Source of the DNA: Gnomoniopsis sp. IMI 355080
Taxonomy: Eukaryota > Ascomycota > Sordariomycetes > Diaporthales > Gnomoniaceae
Reading direction: 5' to 3'
Assembly (NCBI GenBank): GCA_027946555.1
Contig: JAPEVC010000001.1
Coordinates: forward strand, 310,001 to 374,000
Length of the DNA stretch: 64,000 nucleotides
Positions 35,505 through 46,000 of this stretch are shown here, piece after piece (within the stretch, counting starts at the first letter, position 1; each line of letters opens with the position of its first letter). The notes beneath the pieces are model-generated. The model was not told the DNA's origin and made no database searches. It was given only the letters and a program-made list of their open reading frames with translations. The position numbers and the translations under genes were made by a program.

Positions 35505-35566
35505 GGTACCCATTGAAACCACTCTACCTATTGGAACCACTCTACTAGAATATGGGTACCCATTGA
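35505..35566. repeat. Short tandem duplication between direct repeats
   Basis: ATTGAAACCACTCTAC (35512-35527) is repeated with one change at 35530-35545, a period of 18. The pair lies between two identical copies of GGTACCCATTGA at 35505-35516 and 35555-35566, 50 bases apart. No coding frame is involved. Confidence 0.75.
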
Positions 35567-35893
35567 GAAAATTGGAATGGTAGTCCTTCTTAGTCTTTTT
35601 CGCTTTAGGGAAAAGTTTCTGTTGCAAGGAAGTTGACGGCCTTGCGGCTGTACAAATAAAGGTGTCTGAAAACGGAGAATAGCAGCTGAATTGCCCGGGT
35701 ACGTGTACCTAGTCGCGCGTAGATAACCTCCCCCCTGGTGAGGATTGCGCAGGCTTGTATAGTTCAGCTTTGCAATATACTTTCCTGTAATTTTGCTGTC
35801 CATGAGATACCTCTTATGCATAACTTGTTAGATAGCCACCGAAGCTAGACATTGAGGTGCCATTAAAACATCATATCTATTATCTTAAAAGGG

Positions 35894-35909
35894 ATATACC
35901 TAGGTATAT
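35894..35909. repeat. Perfect 16-bp palindrome
   Basis: ATATACCTAGGTATAT equals its own reverse complement. A second copy of the core, TACCTAGGTA, lies at 35943-35952, 34 bases further on. Confidence 0.85.
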
Positions 35910-36393
35910 ACTTCACAGCGGCTCAGTGTTCTGCTGGAAAAGTACCTAGGTATACATTCAGCTGTTTTCTTACTTGAAAGGGTGAGCGCAAAGACATGGA
36001 CAATATCTATTGTAATATAATTGAATGAACAGTACTTGTAAGCAGGGATCTGTCAAGACTGGGATCAAATTGAGAGTCCTTTTTTAGTACTAGGACGAGG
36101 AGATATTCTGTCTAGTCTTTTGGTGTGGAGCCCATGAGGACAGTGGTAAGTGACTGGACAAGGTTGAGTCGCTGACGATGTGCTGCCTCTCACCGTGTGC
36201 TGGCGCTGCCTGATCCCTGTCAGAACTGTCCCTTCTCCTTTTAGCTGTTCAGGTCTCGCTTCTTCCACACCACTTGGACCAACGAGTTCACCCTCCTCGC
36301 CTTCTCGCCAGCTTTTTTGCCAACGACCACATAACTCGAAAGATCTCTTGTGGATTCCAATCTTTTCGCGACTCCATCACAAACACATTCACA

Positions 36394-37415
36394 ATGGTCA
36401 GTCCCTCTGCTGTTGTCGTCCGAGCAACCTATCCTGGCTTGCCCCCTTTTTTCTCGACCCCGCGTTGCCTTGCGTTGCCTTGACCCGTCTTGAGGGGCAC
36501 GCATCACGGAAAATTCACAGAACCCATCAAGCTGACTCAGATGCACCACAGGCCGACTCTCTCACCGAGGAACAGGTCTCCGAGTTCAAGGAGGCCTTCT
36601 CTCTCTTCGTAAGTGAATGTGCAATCAAGACGGAGCAGTGCGCAACGTTGCTAACCCGTCACGCGAACAGGATAAGGATGGCGATGGTAAGCAGCCCCCT
36701 TCACGCCTATACCATACTGGTCCCTCCGTCGAGACGAATGCGCTCGCGCGCGAGCATCAATGCTACGTACCACGATACTGCGCAGGCGATGTCCACGATC
36801 CTCTGCCAACACAGAAAATAGAGTACTGAGTTATCTGTCCAGGACAAATCACCACCAAGGAGCTCGGCACAGTCATGCGATCGCTGGGCCAGAACCCGTC
36901 CGAGTCTGAGCTGCAAGATATGATCAACGAGGTCGACGCTGACAACAATGGCACCATCGACTTCCCTGGTATGGCCGACTTCCTGTCTAAACCCTTGTTG
37001 TGTAACCATCACAGCCTGATACTAACACGGCACGCGACTACAGAATTCTTGACCATGATGGCCCGGAAGATGAAGGATACCGACTCTGAGGAGGAGATCC
37101 GTGAGGCCTTCAAGGTACGATTGTTGCCGAAAACGGGAAAGCACAAACAACGTCGTCTAACAATGACTTAGGTCTTCGACCGCGACAACAACGGCTTCAT
37201 CTCCGCCGCCGAGCTGCGTCACGTCATGACCTCCATTGGCGAGAAGTTGACCGACGATGAAGTTGACGAGATGATTCGCGAGGCTGATCAGGATGGTGAC
37301 GGACGTATCGACTGTGAGTCATCCTTGTTTTGGGATTGTGTTGCTGCGAAACACGAGTTACTGACGGTCTTCCTTTGCAGACAACGAGTTTGTCCAGCTC
37401 ATGATGCAGAAGTAA
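36394..37415 (+). CDS. CMD1: Calmodulin
   Basis: Four-EF-hand calcium sensor. Exons 36394-36396 (ATG only), 36552-36608, 36671-36686, 36843-36968, 37044-37114, 37172-37313 and 37381-37415; 149 aa including Met. The protein begins [20 protein letters not shown]. The four calcium loops are [36 protein letters not shown] and [12 protein letters not shown], with the linker [13 protein letters not shown]. The end is FVQLMMQK. All six introns are canonical and each phase fits. Identity is certain; this is the nearly invariant ascomycete form, so it says nothing about genus. The first intron begins directly after the ATG. Confidence 0.98.
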
Positions 37416-38446
37416 AGTAGGGTATTATCTAGGTATTATCTAGGCCCTCAGGGCCTATACCACAGCTACGACCCCCTAGATCATGAGTAAAAAATCGAAC
37501 CACTTTGCGAAGCACATCTACATCTGTTTTGCGCGTTGCTTTCGCATGTGTGTCTATTCATCCGTCTGGTGGTTATCGCCTTGCATTTCCTTGATAAAGG
37601 TTGGGAAGATGGGTACAATGACGCACGACGACTGATGGCAAGATGGTGTCTGTAGCCTTCCTTGTCTTCTGGTCGCACAATCTAATTGCCGGCTTGACCT
37701 TTCGCAACTAGACCTTTACTACAATTCAGAAGATTCACTCTAAAGCGCTGACCTCGTACCTTGGCCTCACTGTAACCAGCAAAATATAGTGCCCATACGA
37801 ATCCGGAGTGCCTGTGAGATCTCAGCCCCAACCATGGCGTCCATCAATGCACATGGCCAGCATTCGGAGGCCTCGAATTGAAAGATTAAATCGGAAGTCG
37901 AACGTCATACCATGCCTCACCTACAGTTAAGCATATGCAAGATTATGTCGCCCAAGGAAGGGAAATCAGCCAACACAGTGCACTGACACAGGCACGATGC
38001 ACCCCAATCGTGGCAGTGCTCTCTTAGCGTGCTTCTTCTATGCCCAGGCCGCCAGGTTCGGTTTGTTCTGACCTTCAGCCCTACGAGGAAAGTTTGGTAG
38101 TTTATAAATAGCATCATTTGTTTGTCCCGTACATGACCCAAAAAAGCTTCGCGAGCAGGGACGAGGTACTCGTAGTGGTGATGCGGGAACGTCCAATTAT
38201 GAAGTTTTCGGGTTTGGCAGGTGTTCATACATGTCTACTCAGGCTGTATGGAGTTTTGCATAGCCTTTGTATGCCGTGAATCTAATACTTACGGGATTTC
38301 ATTGATTTTGCTCATGTTCTGGGACAATGTGGGCTCACTTGTCACAAGTGAAGAGAAACTTCCTGCCTAGAGATGTTCTGTTGAAATATTCGGGCAATAT
38401 CAAGGTCCTTCTAGTTAGGTTGCCTTGCCGTCCTGTCCTCTAGGTT

Positions 38447-38529
38447 TAGCGGGTTGTTTCCCGCTATCCCCGCTAATAAACCCTCCCAAGTGGAGGCTCC
38501 CAGCACTGCGGGCCGCGGCGGAATCCCGC
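38447..38529. repeat. Three consecutive short inverted repeats
   Basis: TAGCGGG (38447-38453) pairs with CCCGCTA (38460-38466); CCTCC (38482-38486) pairs with GGAGG (38492-38496); GCGGG (38508-38512) pairs with CCCGC (38525-38529). The block is GC-rich within an AT-rich neighbourhood. It may be a structured transcript or the edge of a small mobile element; nothing decides between them. Confidence 0.5.
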
Positions 38530-38834
38530 CTTTAAGCTCGCTAGGCTCGCATGTTCGACTGTTTGGGATAAACAAAATACTGTAACACCGTACTTGTTAT
38601 TGCGTCTTCCTCCATACTTGCCAGCCATCGTGAAGATTTCAGTCGTTCACGTCGCTTCAAGTCTCAGGGCACACGACGTTATGTACAGTGGCTTCAGCTT
38701 GTCATTCCGGTGAAATTTTCTGTTTTTGTTGGAGTCACTTTTTGGCCAAGGGGCGTAGAAATTACAGGTTCCTCCGCCCTGCTTCTCAATCTTGAAGCCA
38801 AGTCTCAACTACATCCCACCGCCCTTTGAGCAAT

Positions 38835-38912
38835 GTAAGTTTTAGGGTCATTGTGGTACAATCTCTCCCACACTCCAATTCGATGCCATCACGGGAATAA
38901 GCATCTCATCAG
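38835..38912 (+). other. Putative 5' leader intron of the mannosidase gene
   Basis: A consensus donor GTAAGT at 38835 and an acceptor ATCAG at 38912 bound 78 bases ending one base before the chosen ATG (38914). Unspliced, the donor overlaps an ATG directly followed by TAA. The branch site is weak, so this is a suggestion. Confidence 0.45.
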
Positions 38913-38913
38913 A

Positions 38914-40870
38914 ATGCCCTCTCTCCGTCGCTGGAAACCTCTGTTGGTCATTGTCACAATATGGCTCCTCTTTATGTTTTACCTTTATCGCGGTGATGAC
39001 AACTCACCTCCCCCTATGGTGCCACTCAGCCGTCCTGGCTCAGGACATCACGACATTTCCGACGCAGAGGACGTATACAAGAATGGGGAAGCAATCAATG
39101 GTGGGGAGTTGAACGCCAAGCACTGGCGGAAACTACCCGAGCATTACCCTGTGACCAGTCCGCGGTCTTTGCCCAAGATCCCCTCCACTGGGCAAACACA
39201 AATCCCAAAGATACAAGCCACCCCTCCTACGGAATCTCTCACCGCCAAAGAGCTGCGGCTGAAACGGCAGGCCGCGGTCAAGGACAGCTTCATTCACAGC
39301 TGGCTCGGGTACAAAAAGTACGCCTGGCTTGCGGACGAGGTGACGCCCATCACGGGAAGGCCAAAGACTACCTTTGGAGGGTGGGCAGCGACGCTGGTGG
39401 ATGCGCTGGATAGTCTGTGGATATTTGGCTTTCTGGAGGAGTTTGAGGAGGCGGTGCGTGCTGCGGATACCATCGACTTCTCAACCACAAGGCAGGATCG
39501 TCTTAACACATTCGAGACGACGATCCGGTATTTGGGAGGGTTTTTAGGTGCATATGAGTTGAGTGGGAAAAAGTATGAGGTGCTGCTGAGAAAGGCCACG
39601 GAGGTGGCCGAGTTGTTGATGTGTGCATTTGATACCGAGAATCATATGCCGATTGCGAGATGGGATTGGAAATCGTGAGTATTTGGGCAGATGTTCAAGT
39701 TTTCCGGGATGAATTTTACTGATGATCTCGTTTAGTTACATGACCGGTCACAAACAAGAGCATTATAAGCACGTGCTCGTGTCGGAGCTGGGCTCGCTGT
39801 CGTTAGAGTTCACCAAGCTCTCGCAGTTGACGGGTGACGACCGATACTACGATGCAGTGCAGAGAATCGCGGACTTTTTCGAGGATCAGCAGGATGACAC
39901 AAAGCTACCAGGACTGTGGCCCATCACCGTGGACATGACGGACCCGTCCAAGCCAGATTTCACCAATGACGGCGGCTTCACTCTTGGCGGAATGGCTGAT
40001 TCACTCTACGAGTACTTTCCCAAACAATACCTGGTTTTGGGTGGTGCTCTTGAGCAGCCGCGCAAGATGTACGAGAAATTCATCGACGTTGCCAAGGAGA
40101 AGCTGTTCAGGCGAGTCTCGAACCCGGAAAATAGGCCGATACTCATATCTGGCGACGTTGAGATTCACCACAAGACAGGCGAGGAGAAATACACTGCAAA
40201 AGGACAGCACCTCACTTGCTTCGTTGGGGGTATGGTTGGTATAGCAGCGAAAATATTCAACCGACCGGACGAGCTCGAGATCGCGCAGCAGCTCACGGAG
40301 GGCTGTGTATGGGCATACAACTCGTGCGCGTCAGGAGTCATGCCAGAAATATTCAGCTTCGCCCCGTGTGGTGGCATTGACGACAGCCAGACAGGGCCCA
40401 AGTGTACCTACGCCGAGGAAAAGTGGCATGACGCGGTGCGCGACTATTACAGCTACAACGGCGATGCGGTGTACAAAACCAACAGCAAGGACCTGGAGAA
40501 AGTGATCCACGACAAGGGGATCGCGCCAGGCTTCTTGGAGGTCTCTGTCAAGAGCTACATCCTACGGCCGGAAGCGATCGAATCTGTCTTTATCATGTAC
40601 CGATTGACTGGGGAGAGCGTGTGGATGGACAAGGCATGGACAATGTTTGAGGCCATCGAGAGGTTGACGAGGTCGGATATTGGGGCGTGGGGTCTGAGGG
40701 ATGTGACGCAGGCGGATGGAGGCGAGCATATCGACACTATGGAGAGTTTCTGGCTGGCGGAAACTCTCAAGTATTTTTACCTGATCTTTAGTGAGTTCGA
40801 TATAGTCAGTCTGGACGAGTGGGTATTAAACACCGAGGCGCATCCTTTGAGACGGCCAGATGTGGCTTGA
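38914..40870 (+). CDS. Class I alpha-1,2-mannosidase (GH47), type II membrane protein
   Basis: Trims alpha-1,2-linked mannose from N-glycans in the ER or Golgi. Exons 38914-39674 and 39736-40870; the 61-base intron restores WDWKSYMTGH, 631 aa. A short cytosolic tail (MPSLRRWKP) is followed by one signal anchor (LLVIVTIWLLFMFYLY) and a Pro/Ser stem to about residue 100. The catalytic (alpha/alpha)7 domain shows GGWAATLVDALDSLWIFGF, then ETTIRYLGGFLGAYELSG, GLWPITVD, NDGGFTLGGMADSLYEYF, HLTCFVGGMVGIAAKIF, LRPEAIESVFIMYRLTG, and the end block MESFWLAETLKYFYLIFSE with LNTEAHPLRRP; the Thr of the TEAH motif coordinates calcium in this family. ER Mns1 type versus Golgi type cannot be settled by eye, so no symbol is given. 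Confidence 0.93.
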
Positions 40871-41438
40871 ATAGGAATACTATTATAGCTCAAATTGAAC
40901 TGAAGGATTGAGTGTCTCAGGGGCATTTCTGACAGGGGGGGTTCCAAGACTAAAGACCTTTGCTTAAGGTATGTACTTACCTAAGCTTTGATTGAACATT
41001 GATGACCTGCCAGTTGGCGCCTACCTCCAAGTCGAACTGATCGCCAGGGAACTCAGTTCTAAGACATCCATGGAAGTTAACACCAAACCAGACGAGACAG
41101 ATCGCCGCCCATTTCCGCCCGCTTGCCGCAAATCCCCCTAATCTGGCCCTGCGCCCGAGCACCGATCCCGCCAAACGTACCAAACGGACTACCTGAAGTT
41201 GTAGGCTGTCCTGCTGCTAGCCCAGCGTGCCCGCCCGGCCTAACGTGACGCAGCAGCTCGAGTCGGCCACGCCCCTCCAGCGGGCCAAGACAAAGATGTC
41301 AATGTCGATGCTGCCTTCCCTGTCCACTGCGACTTCCCGTGAGTCCTCTGTTCTGAATCCCACCTGCACACACCGGCACAACACAACACCCACGACGGCC
41401 AGCCGGTCTCACAGACCAGCAAAATACCATCGCCAAAT
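40871..41438. promoter_or_regulatory. Spacer between mannosidase and AP-1 gamma genes
   Basis: 568 bases holding the mannosidase 3' end and the adaptin promoter and leader. A G-run lies at about 40936. The leader part (41340-41438) is C/A-rich. Confidence 0.5.
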
Positions 41439-44205
41439 ATGGCTGAGGAGCATTGGAAGCTGACCATGAGCGGTCATACCTCAGTGAAGCAGTTCATCCG
41501 CAACGTCAGGGCCGCCAAGACCATTGCAGACGAGCGCGCCGTCATTCAGAAAGAGAGCGCCTCCATACGAGCCAGCTTCCGCGAGGAGAGCCACGATCCG
41601 AGCGTAAGGTATGCAATGCCCTTGCTGCCCCTCTCCTTTGGCCAGTTGTTCGACAATGAGGTACTAATTCACGTTTTCCGGGATGCAGGCGCAACAATGT
41701 CGCGAAACTCCTCTACCTCTTCACCCTCGGCGAGAGGACACATTTCGGCCAGATCGAATGTCTGAAGCTGCTCGCATCCCCACGGTTCGCCGACAAGCGA
41801 CTGGGACACTTGGCTACAAGTCTGTTGCTCGATGAGAACCAGGAAGTCCTGACGCTCGTGACCAATTCGCTTCAAAAGTATGCTTCTTTCCCCCGCTCCC
41901 TAACCACAGAGCTACCCACTTACACCACACCCACAGTGACCTCGGCCACTCAAACCAATACGTCGTCGGTCTGGCCCTCTGCACCCTCGGCAACATCGCC
42001 TCGATCGAGATGTCCCGTGACCTGTTCTCCGAGATTGAGAAGCTCGTAGCGACCGCCAATCCCTACATCCGCCGCAAAGCTGCCCTCTGCGCCATGAGGA
42101 TATGTCGAAAAGTTCCAGACTTGCAAGAACACTTTATCGAACGGGCCACCGCGCTCCTACAAGACCGGAATCACGGCGTCCTCCTCTGTGGTCTGACGCT
42201 TGTAATCAGCCTGTGCGAGGCCGAAGAAGAGGATGAAGAGGAAGTTGAAGCGAGCATCATTGACAAGTTCCGCCAATTCGTGCCTCTGCTGGTCCGCACA
42301 CTAAAGGGTCTGGCGTCCTCGGGCTATGCACCAGAACACGACGTCATGGGCATTACGGATCCGTTCGTCCAGGTCAAAATTCTGCATCTACTGAGGGTGC
42401 TGGCAAGGGGTGATACCCAGATCAGCGAGCAGATTAACGATATCCTGGCTCAGGTTGCGACCAATACCGACTCATCCAAGAACGTGGGCAACTCAATTCT
42501 GTACGAGGCTGTGCGGACGATCCTCGAGATCGAGGCCGACTCCGGTCTTAGGGTATTGGGTGTGAACATCCTCGGAAAATTCCTGACCAACAGAGACAAC
42601 AACATCCGTTACGTGGCCCTGAACACACTTACCCAGGTCGTTGCGATTGAGCCCAATGCAGTCCAAAGGCACCGGAATACTATCCTCGAGTGTCTGCGAG
42701 ACCCTGATATCAGCATACGCAGGCGCGCCCTCGACCTCAGCTTTACTCTTATAAATGAGAGCAATGTCCGCGTATTGATACGGGAACTGCTTGCTTTCTT
42801 GGAGGTCGCAGATAATGAATTCAAGCCGACATTAACGACACAAATTGGGATTGCGGCGGACAAGTATGCACCCAACAAGAGGTGGCACGTGGACACAATG
42901 TTGAGAGTCTTGAGCTTGGCTGGCAACTACGTAAAGGAGCCTATTATGTCCTCGGTCATCCGTCTGATCGCCACGACTCCCGAACTGCAGACCTACGCTG
43001 TGCAGAAGCTGTACGCCAACCTTAAGAAGGACATCACCCAGGAGAGTCTGACGCAGGCAGGCGCGTGGTGTATCGGAGAGTACGGTGATGCACTGCTAAG
43101 AGGCGGGCAGTACGAGGAGGAGGAATTGGTGAAAGAAGTCAAGGAGAGTGAAATTATTGATCTCTTCCAAACGGTACTAAACAGCAACTACGCCACACAG
43201 GTCACCACAGAGTATATCGTCACAGCATTGACGAAGCTGACTACACGACTCTCGGACGGTTCACAGTTGGGAAGAGTACAGAGCATACTTCAACAACACC
43301 AGACCAGTCTAGATGTGGAGGTTCAGCAACGTGCGGTCGAATTCAGCAACCTTTTCAATTACGATGAGATTCGACGCGGTGTGCTAGAGAAGATGCCAGC
43401 ACCTGCTATCAAGGAGGAGAACCGCGTGCTCGGTGCGCCTTCTGCAAAAGATAGGAAGAAGGCAAACAGGAGATCCAAGCCTATCAAGCAGACAGAGCAG
43501 GATTTGCTCATGGACCTCATGGGTGACAGTGTCCCAACATCCTCTCCGACAAACGGCGGTTCGCAGAATAATGCGGACCTGCTGGCTGACATACTGGGCG
43601 GAACTACATCGCCAGCACCCCCATCAAGCACTGGCACGCCAGCACCATCAAACAATATGTCTAGCATCATGGATCTTTTCGGTCCTAGTCCAGCACAAGC
43701 TACGCCTCCTCCAGGAGCAGCAGCAGCAGCAGCTCCACCATCTTCCGGCCTCGATTTGCTCGGTCAGATGGGTGGCTCGTCCTCCCCTGCGCCACAGGGA
43801 GCTGCGGCACCGGCTGGTTACCCGTGCTATAACAACAATGGCTTGGTGGTCACAATCGCAACGCAGCGCAACGCGGAGGGCATTGTACAGGCACTCGCAC
43901 GGTTCCGTAATGCTTCTGGTGGGCCGTTGTCAAGCGTCGGCCTGCAAGCCGCAGTCCCGAAGAGTCAAAAGCTACAGCTCAATAGCATTTCGAGTACAGA
44001 GTTGGCACCAGGAACAGAGGCTACGCAGGCCATGAGGGTTCAGGGTGCTAAGGGAGTAAGTCCTATACTAGAAGTGTGGTAAATGTTCAGAAGAATGATT
44101 GCTGACTTGTCTATCCAGCCTCTACGTCTGCGGCTAAGGATCCAATACGCTTCACCCTCAGCAGGTCAAGTTACAGATCAAGTTAATTGGGCTGAGCCTT
44201 CTTGA
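41439..44205 (+). CDS. APL4: AP-1 complex subunit gamma (gamma-adaptin)
   Basis: Large subunit of the clathrin adaptor AP-1 at the trans-Golgi network and endosomes. Exons 41439-41608, 41689-41877, 41937-44055 and 44119-44205; 854 aa. The trunk is unmistakable: VKQFIRNVRAAKTIADERAV, RRNNVAKLLYLFTLGERTHF, GQIECLKLLASPRFADKRLG, SNQYVVGLALCTLGNIAS, then YIRRKAALCAMRICRKVPDL and QAGAWCIGEYGDALL. A hinge (about 590-730) holds DLLMDLMG and NADLLADILGG, which are clathrin-box-like, among Pro/Ser/Gln. The C-terminal ear runs from YNNNGLVVTIATQRN to the last exon, PLRLRLRIQYASPSAGQ, ending WAEPS. The start could also be the in-frame ATG at 41466 (MSGHTSVKQF), nearer the usual fungal start; I chose the first ATG. 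Confidence 0.95.
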
Positions 44206-44879
44206 TTGATTTGGAGGGAGAAACGAAAATGATCTTAAAATTACCTACTATAGAACGTTCGGCGTCAAGCACAAGGCGCCAAGGGGGTGGCAATTGATCT
44301 TGGCGCTGGCCGAGGCGGGCGAGTCGCTGGCAACGGGAGTGGTGGATTCGAATGGTGATTGGACATCAAAAGCAAGCAGGTCAGCAGGCATTCGAGGAAT
44401 ATACTCAGCTTACCAGCCCATCGATCCCGCAGTTTTCGTGCTCAGGTAAAGTATGTTCATCGTTCAAGTCTATGCAGCATCACGGTCCGTTAGCGTTCAA
44501 TACTTTACACCTCGATGTATTGGATCGCAACATGCTGATGCAAGAGCAATGATATTCGTCGTCCGCTCTATTCGGCCTACCCGCTTTGACTTGAGTCGTG
44601 GGGGCTGGGCTTTATTCCAGCCGGTTACATCTCGCAACGAGGACGTTGGGGATATTTAATCCGCTACTACCGCAGAGCAGCACTGTAGCCCTATTCGAGG
44701 CCGTGTCAATAAGAGCACGGTCGCTCCTCAATACCCTCCGAGGTCGGTAACAGCATCTGGTGTCATGGCTGTTTGGGTTGGAGCTGCGAAAGAGCAAATG
44801 GCTCATGATGCCGGGATTCATGTCACGGGAAATTGATTATACGAGGAACGTGGAGCCGGAGAAGGTGCCTGATACTGTG
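44206..44879. other. Region between AP-1 gamma and the ArgRS relic
   Basis: About 0.7 kb. The left part is the adaptin 3' region. From about 44600 to 44880 the minus strand has weak, broken similarity to the part of arginyl-tRNA synthetase that would follow the relic (GATVLLLTRP-like text), too weak to annotate. Confidence 0.35.
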
Positions 44880-46000
44880 CTATTAGTCGTATTAGGTTGA
44901 TGTAATGCTCCTTATTAATGTCCACATCAAATGTAGTAGCATCGACCGACGCAGTCTGCACTTGTGACTGGCCCGAGTACTCATCGAAACTGTGGTTGAG
45001 CCGTGCGTAGAGTGCTCGACGTATCTGTCCATGCTAATGTCTCGAAGGCGGCGCCATAAAGCCAGTGCTTCTGCGTCGCCGCCTTCCGCTCGATGGAACA
45101 ATGTATCACGCTCGGCATAAATGCCTTGTGACTCGATTTCGGCAGTGTCTCTGCCCTCTATTTGAGAGGCTTTGCTGGCATCTTGCTCCAGCTTGAAGAG
45201 AGCGTTAAGGCAAGCATATACTTCAAGCAGATGCTTGAGGGGCTCGTGGGCAAGCTTTTCTTTTTACCCGAAGCGCTGCAAACCCACGGCCAAAAGTCCG
45301 AATTGTTAGCCTCAAATCGCCAATATGGTTCATTTTGACAACGTCCCAGCCCAAGGCCTTGTAGATATTGGAGATGAGCGCTTCAACGATAGTATGTGTA
45401 GTTCGCCTGGGAAATGTGGGTGGAGAGAAGCGAGGTGGAGCTCGGAATTTATATCGTTGTCTTATAAGCGTGGAACTCTTTGGCAATGTTCGGGCTTGAG
45501 AAGTCGACGATGACTCTAAAATACTATTTTGCTTAGTGTCAGACGTCGACGCTATCAGACCGATATCACGATCCTCTCCATGCTATTATTGTCGGTCAAG
45601 TAGATATGGCAGGATAGAGTGCGGAAGTGAACGCTTTGAGAAGAAGAAAGGAAGGTGGATGCCTTGACCAGTCGGCCTTTGCACGAGAGGGTGATCATCT
45701 AGGAAAAGCCATGCGGAATCGGCACATCGCTTAGACGGGGCTGTTTCCTTTTGAGACGCAGCCGAGGCGCCGGTAACACCAAATATTTATTTCTCAGAGA
45801 GCTAGCTGGCAGAATGGAAGGACTCATACGCGATCAAGTGCGAGGAAATCCCAATGCAAGTTTGTTGAGGATGATGTCGACGAGGTAGACTCGGTAGATG
45901 GTGAGGTCGGCTGAGAGTGCGGCCCTCTTCTGGAGGGAGGTTCAGTCTGTCGAGAAGGGTTGCAAGAGGGGACGCACCAAGCTGGTTGAGCAGCGTGGTC
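44880..46000 (-). pseudogene. Decayed arginyl-tRNA synthetase copy
   Basis: No long open frame, but pieces of class I arginyl-tRNA synthetase appear in the right order when read on the minus strand. From high to low coordinate: a possible N-terminal piece (IYRVYLVDIILNKL, about 45875); FFFSKRSLPHSILPYLLDR (about 45650-45590); VIVDFSSPNIAKEFHA, the family's ATP-site signature (about 45511-45464); LISNIYKALGWDVVKMNHIG (about 45385); QFGLLAVGLQRFG, then KLAHEPLKHLLEVYACLNAL (about 45300-45200); AEALALWRRLRDISMDRYVE (about 45080); and YARLNHSFDEYSGQSQVQ in another frame (about 45005-44950). In-frame stops interrupt the LLDRQ piece (TAA TAG) and follow QRFG (TAA); the GHLRST segment is scrambled; at least two frameshifts separate pieces. 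It resembles the paralogue type with the AEIEGKGLFAERN block. Not translatable as an enzyme. Confidence 0.78.

Larger units (their letters stand above)
35024..36393. promoter_or_regulatory. Upstream region shared by TLG2 and calmodulin, with small repeats
   Basis: 1.37 kb between divergent genes. Next to TLG2 it is mixed; 35440-36060 is AT-rich and contains a short tandem/direct repeat and two CCTAGG palindromes, listed separately. The last 200 bases before calmodulin are pyrimidine-rich (TCTCGCTTCTTCCACACC), a strong-promoter leader. Confidence 0.5.
37416..38913. other. Intergenic region with a cluster of inverted repeats
   Basis: 1.5 kb between calmodulin and the mannosidase. The first half holds the calmodulin 3' region (TAGGTATTATC is repeated at about 37420-37442). 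Around 38440-38530 lie three short inverted repeats, listed separately. Just before the mannosidase is a probable leader intron. No gene recognised. Confidence 0.5.

Noticed and set aside
38530..38580. tRNA-like GTTCGA word near the hairpin block
   Set aside because: No acceptor stem, no anticodon arm and no A/B box pair; scanning for GTTCRA words elsewhere also gave no cloverleaf.
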